A program made the translations under genes and the position numbers. Shown here piece after piece: positions 27,405-33,975 of a stretch of 64,000 bases of DNA (positions within the stretch are counted from its first letter, which is position 1; every line of letters starts with the position of its first letter). Under the pieces are notes generated by a model. The model was not told where the DNA came from and did not search any database. It saw nothing but the letters and a program-made list of their open reading frames with translations. Source of the stretch: Rhizobacter sp. OV335 (lineage in GTDB: Bacteria > Pseudomonadota > Gammaproteobacteria > Burkholderiales > Burkholderiaceae_C); assembly GCF_900142965.1 (NCBI RefSeq), contig NZ_FRCQ01000014.1, forward strand, positions 1 to 64,000, read 5' to 3'.

Positions 27405-29042
27405 TCAGCCGCCGATCAGGTCGAACTGCTCCCACGGACCGATCGCCGTGCGGTTGGCGATCAGCGGCGCGGCGCCCGCGCTCTCGGCCGTGACGTAGCG
27501 GTTGTTGACCCGCGCCAGCAGTGAGACGCTGCCGTTGGGGTTGCGGATCAGCTGGAAGGTTTCCCAGAGGCCGATCGCCGTGCGGTTCGGGATCAGCTGG
27601 GAGTTGCCGGCGTTCTCGGCCGTGACCAGCTTGCCGTTCGCATGCGCGCGCAGCGCAACGTTGCCGCCGCCGGCGTCCAGCAGGTCGAACTGCTCCCACC
27701 CGCCGATGGCCGCGCGGTTGGCGATCAGCGCGCCGTCGCCCGCGTTCTCGGCACACACATAGGCGTTGTTGACCCGCGCGCGCAGGCTGACGACCTTGCC
27801 GGTGACCGGCGTCGTGCCGCCGGCCACCGGTGGCGTCGGCCGGGTGGCCGTCAGCGCGATCTGGCGCTTCAGCATCCGGCCGCCGTCGGCGGTGAGGCGC
27901 AGGTAGTAGTCGGACGAACACGGCGTGCCGTCCTCGTCGAGCGCGAGCATGCCGGCGTTCGACGGCAGGAAGGCCGCGGTCTCGGCGGTCTTCGCGATCT
28001 GGTTGCCCTCGTTGTACTCGTCGAACATCGAGATGTAGATGCCCTGCGCGCCGACCCGCACCATGTTGTAGAACTGGCGCCACATGAAATCGCCATGCGC
28101 CCGCTGGCGCGCACCCAGGTCGCCCGGCAGCACGCAGGGCTGGTAGTCGATGCCGTGCGCGTTGCAATCGGCCTGGTCCTGCTGGTTGGCATTGGTGTAG
28201 AACCAGTCGGAGCCCGCGGCATCGCCGATGCGCCCCACCATCCACGGCGAGATCATGTTGAAGGCGTGGTAAACGTCGAGGTAGCCGGCGCGCGAGTCGC
28301 TGTTGCCGTTGCGCCACCAGGTCGGTACGCCCCCCATCACGTAGCAGCCCTGGGCCTTGAACCAGTTGACGACCTCTAGGCAGGCCGCGGCGGACCACGG
28401 GTGGTTGTCGTCGTTGAAGCCGAAGCCCCAGATGCCGACCACCGGGCGGCCGTTCTGCCGCGCATAGGCGGGCGAGGCGACCAGCGCCGCCATCTTGTTG
28501 AGCCAGTCGGTCTTGATCTCCGGCTGCATGTTGGTCCAGCCGCTCACGTCGTACATGATGTAGAACTTGCGGCCGGTCGCCTCGGCGGCAATGCGCACCT
28601 TGGTGGCCATCGCATCGCGCGTGGCGCCTTCGCCGCCGTTCGGGTTGAAGCGCTGCAGCGCGGCGGTGTCGCAGCCGTTCTGCTGCATCCACAGGAAATG
28701 CGTGTTGACCGTCGATTGGTCGTACGACGAGAACAGCGTGGCGGGCGAGCCGTTGTTCAGGTTGCCGTAGTCGCTGCGGTAGCCGGCGGCGTATTCGCGC
28801 ATGTCGGGCCAGGCGCTGATGGCCTTGTTGGTGGGCGACGGCGGGCGGCCCCAGTCGTTGGACCAGTGCCACCAGCCGCGGATCGGCGCCCCGTCGCCCG
28901 CGCAGGCGAACCAGCCTTGGTAGCCGACGGTGATCTTGCCGACCACGTCGCCGACCGGGCTCGCGGCATGGGCCGCGCCGGTGGCGAACGGCAAGGCGCC
29001 GGCAGCGGCGGACCCCAGGAAAGTGCGGCGGGAGAGTGTCAC
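27405..29042 (-). CDS. exported GH71/GH99-like protein with C-terminal fascin-type beta-trefoil
   Basis: 545 aa from a GTG at 29042 that has GGAG five bases upstream; an ATG 11 codons earlier is the alternative. A Tat signal, S-R-R-T-F-L-G followed by a hydrophobic stretch and GAAHAAS, implies folded export. The main domain (about 30-390) opens with V-G-Y-Q-G-W-F-A-C and contains W-G-F-G-F-N-D-D-N-H and I-Y-I-S-M-F-D-E-Y-N-E-G, as in (beta/alpha)8 proteins of the GH71/GH99-like group. The last 125 residues are three repeats of about 40 residues, each with (A/S)-L-x-A-R-x-N and (N/I)-R-x-A-I-G-x-W-E-x-F, a fascin-like beta-trefoil and probable glycan-binding module. The substrate is unknown. 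Confidence 0.82.
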   Translation of the reverse strand: MTLSRRTFLGSAAAGALPFATGAAHAASPVGDVVGKITVGYQGWFACAGDGAPIRGWWHWSNDWGRPPSPTNKAISAWPDMREYAAGYRSDYGNLNNGSPATLFSSYDQSTVNTHFLWMQQNGCDTAALQRFNPNGGEGATRDAMATKVRIAAEATGRKFYIMYDVSGWTNMQPEIKTDWLNKMAALVASPAYARQNGRPVVGIWGFGFNDDNHPWSAAACLEVVNWFKAQGCYVMGGVPTWWRNGNSDSRAGYLDVYHAFNMISPWMVGRIGDAAGSDWFYTNANQQDQADCNAHGIDYQPCVLPGDLGARQRAHGDFMWRQFYNMVRVGAQGIYISMFDEYNEGNQIAKTAETAAFLPSNAGMLALDEDGTPCSSDYYLRLTADGGRMLKRQIALTATRPTPPVAGGTTPVTGKVVSLRARVNNAYVCAENAGDGALIANRAAIGGWEQFDLLDAGGGNVALRAHANGKLVTAENAGNSQLIPNRTAIGLWETFQLIRNPNGSVSLLARVNNRYVTAESAGAAPLIANRTAIGPWEQFDLIGG

Positions 29043-29180
29043 GGTGGCTCCAGGTCTCTGAACGGTGGGGCGCATCCTAGGCAGCCGACCTGTCGCGAGC
29101 CGTGTGCATCTGCATCGGCTGCAACGTGATGTAGCCGGCTTCCCTGCAAGGCGATCCACCGTGTGGAAGGACATGGCCCG

Positions 29181-29205
29181 ATAAAAAGTGGATACGGTTC
29201 CACTC
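29181..29205 (-). terminator. intrinsic terminator of the LysR gene
   Basis: On the minus strand AGTGGA and TCCACT form a perfect 6-bp stem around a 6-base loop, followed at once by TTTTTAT. It lies 53 bp beyond the LysR stop, in the direction of that gene, and separates it from the GH71-like gene. Confidence 0.75.
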
Positions 29206-29256
29206 GGTGCCGGCGCGTACCGTCACGCCGTGTTTCCAAATCATCCGCCGCGCCGA

Positions 29257-30180
29257 TCACGCCTGCGGTGCCGAGCCCGGAAACACCTCGTCGAGAAACG
29301 CGACGAAGGCCTTGACGTTCGGGCTGCCGCGCCGGCTCTCGGGCCACACGGCGGTGATCGCCGATCGGTCGACCGAGAACTCGGCGAGCACCGGCAGCAG
29401 CAGTCCTCGCTCCACATACGGGGCCGCGATCCACGACGCCGTCATGCCGATGCCGCCGCCGGCCGCCAGCACCTCGACGACCGCGTCGCTGACATCGACC
29501 ACGATGGCCGCGTCGGGCGTGAACTCGATGTTGCGGCTGCCGACCTTGAACAACCAGCGCAGCGGCTGGCCCGAGGTCTGGTAGCGGAAGTTCACGCAGT
29601 CGTGATCGCGCAGGTCCTCCGGCTTGCGCGGCGTTCCGCGCGCCGCGAGGTAGCCCGGCGACGCGTACGCGCCGACCCGGTTCGGCGCGAAGCGGCGCGA
29701 GATCAGCGTGGAATCGGCGAGCTGGCCGACGCGGATCGCCACGTCGATGCCCTCCTCGACCAGGTTGACGAAGCGGTCGTTCAGCCGCAGGTCGATGTTC
29801 AGCTTCGGGTAGCGGCGCCGGAATTCCGGCAGCGCCGGCGCGAGCAGGCGGGTGCCGATCGGCAGCGGCGCGGCGATCTTCAGCGTGCCGGAGGGCTCGG
29901 CCCGCACCGCGGCCGCGGACTGGACGACATCTTCCGCGGCTCGCAGCAGGACCAGGGCGCGCTCGTGCAGCTCGCGCCCCTCCGGCGTCAGCACCAGCGA
30001 ACGGGTCGTCCGCGTGAACAGGCGCAGGCCCAGCTGCTGCTCCAGGCGCTGGATCGTCTTGCTGACGGCCGACGGCGACACCGACAGCGAGCGTGCCGCC
30101 GCGGTGAAGCTGCCGTACGACGCCGCGCGCGCAAACGCGACGATGCCGGTCAGGCGCTCCAGGCTGATTTGTTCCGTCAT
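29257..30180 (-). CDS. LysR-family transcriptional regulator
   Basis: 307 aa. N-terminal winged helix (residues about 8-67) with A-A-A-R-S-L-S-V-S-P-S-A-V-S-K-T-I-Q-R-L-E-Q-Q-L-G type recognition region, then a LysR substrate-binding domain opening with G-T-L-K-I-A-A-P. It resembles the CrgA/DmlR-like subgroup common in Burkholderiales. It is divergent from a quinone-oxidoreductase-like gene, with 89 bp between start codons, and probably controls it. Confidence 0.93.
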   Translation of the reverse strand: MTEQISLERLTGIVAFARAASYGSFTAAARSLSVSPSAVSKTIQRLEQQLGLRLFTRTTRSLVLTPEGRELHERALVLLRAAEDVVQSAAAVRAEPSGTLKIAAPLPIGTRLLAPALPEFRRRYPKLNIDLRLNDRFVNLVEEGIDVAIRVGQLADSTLISRRFAPNRVGAYASPGYLAARGTPRKPEDLRDHDCVNFRYQTSGQPLRWLFKVGSRNIEFTPDAAIVVDVSDAVVEVLAAGGGIGMTASWIAAPYVERGLLLPVLAEFSVDRSAITAVWPESRRGSPNVKAFVAFLDEVFPGSAPQA

Positions 30181-30269
30181 GGCACTTGATATGTGAATCG
30201 CGCAGGGATTATCAAACGGATGGCGCGGATCCACAGTCCTTCCCACACAACCCGATGAAGGACATGGCG

Positions 30270-31298
30270 ATGACGGCGAAAACGATGAAGGCGATCCGGC
30301 TGCACGAGTTCGGTGGTCCGCAGGTGCTGCGCTACGAGGATGCGCCGGTGCCCGCGCTGAGGCCGGGTGAGGTGCTGGTTCGCGTGCACGCGGTGGGCAT
30401 CAATCCCCCCGACTGGTACCTGCGCGAGGGCTACAGGAACCTGCCTCCCGAGTGGCGGCCCGTGATTCCCTTCCCTGTCATTCCGGGGACGGACGTGTCG
30501 GGTGTCGTCGAGGCCATCGCGGGCAATGTCGATGGCTTCGCGGTGGGCGATGAAGTCTTCGGCATGGTCCGGTTTCCCGGCCTCAAGGGTGAAGGGGCCG
30601 CGTATGCCGAGTACGTCGCCGTGCCGGTGGCGGAACTGGCGCACAAGCCTGTGGGCATCGACCACCTGCACGCCGCCGCGGCGCCGATGGCAGGTCTCAC
30701 CGCCTGGCAGTACTTGGTCGAGCTGGGGCACGACCAACCCAACCCGCTGCAAGCGCAGCGTCATCACCCGGTGCCGCTCGACGGCAAGAGAGTGCTCGTC
30801 AATGGCGCGGCGGGCGGCGTCGGACACCTGGCCTTGCAAGTGGCGAAGTGGCAAGGCGCGCACGTCACCGCGGTGGCCTCGGGCGCGCACGAGGCGTTCC
30901 TGCGCGAACTCGGGGCGGACGAGTTCATCGACTACACCCACAGCGCGCCCGAAGAGGTGGCGCGCGACCTCGACCTCGTCGTCGACACCCTCGGCGGCCC
31001 CACCACCGGCCGCTTCCTGCGCACGCTGAAGCGCGGCGGCGCGCTGTTCCCGGTGTTCATCGGCTTCTCCGATGCGCAAGAGGCCGCGCAGCGCGGCATC
31101 ACCGTCTCGATGACGCAGGTGCGCTCGAGCGGCTCGCAGCTGGCAGCGTTCGGGAAGCTGCTCGATGCGGGGACGGTTCGCGTCGCCATCGACAGCAGGT
31201 TCGCGCTGGCGGAGGCGCGAGCGGCCCATGAGCGAGCCGCGCGCGGGCACCTCCAGGGGAAGATCGTGCTGACGGTCGCCGATGGTGAAGCGTGGTGA
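30270..31298 (+). CDS. NADP-dependent quinone oxidoreductase-like protein (zeta-crystallin type MDR)
   Basis: 342 aa from the ATG at 30270, which has AAGGA seven bases upstream; ATGs at 30255 and 30264 are in frame but unsupported. It lacks the zinc cysteines of alcohol dehydrogenases and carries the quinone-reductase pattern V-G-I-N-P-P-D-W, P-G-T-D-V-S-G-V-V, and the nucleotide motif V-N-G-A-A-G-G-V-G-H-L-A-L-Q. It probably reduces quinones or enones with NADPH in the cytoplasm. Divergent LysR partner. A short insertion near residue 155 (Q-P-N-P-L-Q-A-Q-R-H-H-P) is unusual. Confidence 0.9.
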   Translation: MTAKTMKAIRLHEFGGPQVLRYEDAPVPALRPGEVLVRVHAVGINPPDWYLREGYRNLPPEWRPVIPFPVIPGTDVSGVVEAIAGNVDGFAVGDEVFGMVRFPGLKGEGAAYAEYVAVPVAELAHKPVGIDHLHAAAAPMAGLTAWQYLVELGHDQPNPLQAQRHHPVPLDGKRVLVNGAAGGVGHLALQVAKWQGAHVTAVASGAHEAFLRELGADEFIDYTHSAPEEVARDLDLVVDTLGGPTTGRFLRTLKRGGALFPVFIGFSDAQEAAQRGITVSMTQVRSSGSQLAAFGKLLDAGTVRVAIDSRFALAEARAAHERAARGHLQGKIVLTVADGEAW

Positions 31299-31315
31299 AT
31301 TCTCCGCGGCCATCG

Positions 31316-31332
31316 TTTAACCCGATTTAACC
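31316..31332. promoter_or_regulatory. direct repeat before the GFA/DJ-1/ABM genes
   Basis: TTTAACC occurs twice (31316-31322 and 31326-31332), 10 bp or one helical turn apart, 57 bp upstream of the GFA start and just after the oxidoreductase stop. It may be a regulator site for the three-gene stress group; no matching regulator was identified. Confidence 0.3.
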
Positions 31333-31388
31333 GCCCCGCCGCGACGCGCGTTCCTAAACTCGCCGACATCCACGCAAAGGGGCATCCC

Positions 31389-31802
31389 ATGGCGAAGAAG
31401 CACACGGCGCAGTGCGCCTGCGGCAGTGTCAAGTTCGAGTTCGACACCGATCCCGGCTTCATTGCCGTCTGTCACTGCCTGGACTGCAAGCGGGCATCGG
31501 GTGGCGAGGCCGCCATCTTCTTCGGCGTGCCCGAAAGCGACTTCAGGTTGATCAGCGGCAAGCCCAAGGCGTTTCACTACATCGCCGAGTCCGGCAAGGG
31601 ACTGGACCGGAACTTCTGCCCCGAGTGCGGTGCGCGGGTGTTCTCCACCAACCTGGAAAGCTTCCCCGGAACGGTCTTCGTCACGCTCGGCAGCCTGGAC
31701 CAGCCGGCTGGCATCGAACCGATGCTCGAGATGTTCACGAAGCGCCGTCTGGCGTGGGCCAGGCCGCTCGGGCTGCCGCAGTTCGAGAGCATGCCGCACT
31801 GA
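31389..31802 (+). CDS. GFA family protein (glutathione-dependent formaldehyde-activating enzyme fold)
   Basis: 137 aa, preceded by AAAGGGG. The zinc-binding cysteines are all present: Cys9 and Cys11 (C-A-C-G), Cys28, Cys30 and Cys33 (C-H-C-L-D-C), Cys77 and Cys80 (C-P-E-C-G). The family name comes from Gfa, which speeds S-hydroxymethylglutathione formation; most members, including this one, have unproven substrates. It lies 48 bp before a DJ-1 family gene and near an ABM gene, a grouping that suggests handling of reactive carbonyls. The same seven cysteines occur at the same positions in a second GFA protein at 62713-63147. Confidence 0.9.
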   Translation: MAKKHTAQCACGSVKFEFDTDPGFIAVCHCLDCKRASGGEAAIFFGVPESDFRLISGKPKAFHYIAESGKGLDRNFCPECGARVFSTNLESFPGTVFVTLGSLDQPAGIEPMLEMFTKRRLAWARPLGLPQFESMPH

Positions 31803-31850
31803 GCTGCCGTTGCTGCAGAGATCGCTACAGAGATTGCCAAGGAGATTCCC

Positions 31851-32531
31851 ATGAGCGTCCCGCACGTCCTGTTCATCGTGACCAACACGGCCGTGATCGG
31901 CCCCCACCACCGCGCCACCGGCTTCTTCTTTGCGGAAGTGGCCCATCCGTTCGAGGTCTTCGACCAGGCGGGCGTCGCGGTGGAATACGTGACGCCCGCG
32001 GGTGGCCAGCCGCACGAGGACTCCTTCGACGAGAAGGACGCCGCACAGCGCGCCTTTCGCGCGAGCAGGTCGATGCGGCGGATGGGACGCAGCCGCCGGT
32101 TGTCCGAGGTCGACGTGCTGGACTACGACGCCGTCTTCATCCCCGGCGGGCTGGGCCCGATGGTGGACATCTCGAAGGATCCTGACGTGAAGCGTGCCGT
32201 CGCCCGCGCCTGGAATGCAGGCATGGTGGTGGCCGCCGTCTGCCACGGCCCTTGCGCGTTCCTGGGTGTCCGGCTGGACGACGGCACGCCGCTGGTGCGC
32301 GGGCGCCGGCTGACCTCCTTCTCGAATGCGGAGGAAGACGGCTATGCCAGCGACGATGTGCCGTTCTCGCTGGAGACCGCCCTGGTCGAGGAAGGGGCGA
32401 AGTACGAGTCGACGGCGGTCTGGCAGCCCCGGGTCGTCGTCGACGGGCGACTCATGACCGGGCAGAACCCGGCGTCGGCCGGCCCGCTCGCGCAAGCGAT
32501 CGTGGAGGTTCTCCGCAAGGACAGCCGGTGA
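31851..32531 (+). CDS. DJ-1/PfpI family protein, Hsp31-like
   Basis: 226 aa. The nucleophile elbow is A-A-V-C-H-G-P with Cys131 followed by His132, and the family glutamate region is present near residue 29 (F-F-F-A-E-V-A-H-P). The F-I-P-G-G-L-G-P-M stretch is typical. Length and pattern place it with type 1 glutamine amidotransferase-like Hsp31/YhbO proteins, which act as glyoxalase III or deglycase-like stress proteins. The stop overlaps the GTG start of the ABM gene (GTGA), so the two are coupled. Confidence 0.9.
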   Translation: MSVPHVLFIVTNTAVIGPHHRATGFFFAEVAHPFEVFDQAGVAVEYVTPAGGQPHEDSFDEKDAAQRAFRASRSMRRMGRSRRLSEVDVLDYDAVFIPGGLGPMVDISKDPDVKRAVARAWNAGMVVAAVCHGPCAFLGVRLDDGTPLVRGRRLTSFSNAEEDGYASDDVPFSLETALVEEGAKYESTAVWQPRVVVDGRLMTGQNPASAGPLAQAIVEVLRKDSR

Positions 32532-32830
32532 GCACGCCGGGTCCGATCACCGTCGTCGCGCGCTGGCGGGTGAACGCCGCCGCAGTCGACAGCGTGCTGG
32601 CGCTGGTCGCCGAGCTGCGCCCGCACACGCTCGCCGAGCCGGGCTGTCTGGGCTACGACGTCTTCCGCAGCGCCGACACACCCGGCGAACTGCTGCTGGT
32701 CGAGCGCTACCGTGACCAAGCCGCGATCGAGGTGCACCGCGGCTCGGCGCACTACCAGGGCGTGGTGGTCCAGCGCATCCTTCCGCTGCTGTCGGACCGC
32801 AAAGTCGAGTTGCTGCGATCGATCGAGTGA
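32528..32830 (+). CDS. antibiotic biosynthesis monooxygenase (ABM) domain protein
   Basis: 100 aa from a GTG that overlaps the DJ-1 stop. A single ferredoxin-like ABM domain: I-T-V-V-A-R-W-R-V near the start, E-P-G-C-L-G-Y-D-V-F in the middle and L-L-V-E-R-Y-R-D then H-R-G-S-A-H-Y-Q toward the end. This is the YgiN/LsrG type of small protein, often a quinol or autoinducer-related oxygenase or isomerase. Coupling with DJ-1 and GFA genes suggests a role in reactive-metabolite clearance, which is inference. Confidence 0.88.
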   Translation: MSTPGPITVVARWRVNAAAVDSVLALVAELRPHTLAEPGCLGYDVFRSADTPGELLLVERYRDQAAIEVHRGSAHYQGVVVQRILPLLSDRKVELLRSIE

Positions 32831-32946
32831 AGCATCGACCGCCGCGCCGGCCTGGCGCGACATGACGAAGCAGAAAATGGTGGTGCCAAGGAGTTGCTGA
32901 GCGAGAATGCGTCCCTGCCGGACGCGGGTACTTCTCTGCTCGAGCG

Positions 32947-33969
32947 ATGCGCAACCTCGGACTGCCAGTCACGCACACGTCTGCGGACGTTTCGCGCAGG
33001 CACGCGCTCAAGGCCCTCACCGGCGCCGCGCTGGCGCTGCCGCTGTTCGGCCGAGCCCGGCCGACGGGCCTGGCGGGCGACACGGTCACCGTCGTCGTCC
33101 CCTTCGCCCCGGGCGGGGCCACCGACCAGCTCGCCCGGCTCCTCGCGACGGACCTGGGCGCCAGGCTCGGCAACCGGTTCGTCGTCGAGAACCTGCCCGG
33201 CGCCAGCGCCACCATCGGCACGCGCGCCGTCGCGGCCGCCGCGCCCGACGGCAGGACGCTGCTCTACACGACGGCCACGCCGCTGTCGGTCAATCCCCAC
33301 CTCTTCGCCGCCCTGCCCTACGACCCCGACACCGCCTTCGCGCCGATCGCACTGACCGTACGGCAGCCGCTCGTGGTGGTGACCGGCAGGCCGCTGGGCA
33401 TCGGCACGCTCCACGCACTCGTAGCTCACCTGCGCAGGCACGAGTCGACCAGCAGCTACGGGTCCTACGGCAACGGCACGGCCAGCCACATTGCCGCGGC
33501 ATTGTTCGCCCGGAAGGTCGGTGCCGACCGGCTCGCGCATATCCCCTACAGCAGCCCGCTCGCCACGGCCGACCTGGTCGCGGCCCGCACCACCTTCATG
33601 ATCGATTCGTGGGGTTCGGTGTCGCAGCTGGTCGCCGCCGGCAGGCTGCTGGTGCTGGCGTCGTGCGACACCACGGCCCTGCCATGGCTGCCGGGCGTCG
33701 CCAGCGTCGCCAACCTGCTGATGCAGGAGTTCGACGTGTCGACCTGGAACGGCTTGTTCGCACCGGCCGGAACGCCGGCCGGGATCCTCGAGCTGCTGAA
33801 CAGCGAGGTCGCGGCAACGATGGCCGGGGACGCGCTGCACCGGGCGGTGGTCGCGAAGGGATTGATCCCGTATCCGCCGATGCCGCGCAGCGAGGTCGCG
33901 GACTTCGTCGTCGCCGACCGCCTGCGCTGGAAGCGCCTGATCCAGGCGGCCGGCATCGACCACCTGTGA
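32947..33969 (+). CDS. Bug-type tripartite tricarboxylate receptor (TctC family)
   Basis: 340 aa. The opening V-S-R-R-H-A-L-K-A-L-T-G-A-A looks like a Tat signal rather than the usual Sec type. The Bug pattern follows: V-V-V-P-F-A-P-G-G-A-T-D-Q-L-A-R, then N-L-P-G-A-S-A-T-I-G and Y-G-S-Y-G-N-G-T-A-S-H. These periplasmic proteins bind small carboxylates, aromatics or amides and are expanded in Burkholderiales. No TctA/TctB membrane genes are adjacent. A large winged-helix/ATPase regulator begins six bases after its stop, so the receptor may act in signalling as well as transport (inference). Confidence 0.9.
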   Translation: MRNLGLPVTHTSADVSRRHALKALTGAALALPLFGRARPTGLAGDTVTVVVPFAPGGATDQLARLLATDLGARLGNRFVVENLPGASATIGTRAVAAAAPDGRTLLYTTATPLSVNPHLFAALPYDPDTAFAPIALTVRQPLVVVTGRPLGIGTLHALVAHLRRHESTSSYGSYGNGTASHIAAALFARKVGADRLAHIPYSSPLATADLVAARTTFMIDSWGSVSQLVAAGRLLVLASCDTTALPWLPGVASVANLLMQEFDVSTWNGLFAPAGTPAGILELLNSEVAATMAGDALHRAVVAKGLIPYPPMPRSEVADFVVADRLRWKRLIQAAGIDHL

Positions 33970-33975
33970 CCCCCT

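Noticed and set aside
26341-28872. Upstream extension of the binding-protein frame into the GH71-like gene region
   Set aside because: The real start at 26340 has a ribosome site and signal peptide; the extension reads antisense to the AraC gene and out of frame through another gene.
29187-29204. AGTGGA-N6-TCCACT read as a LacI-type operator for the GH71-like gene
   Set aside because: On the minus strand it is followed by five Ts just beyond the LysR stop, so an intrinsic terminator explains it better; no LacI gene is nearby.
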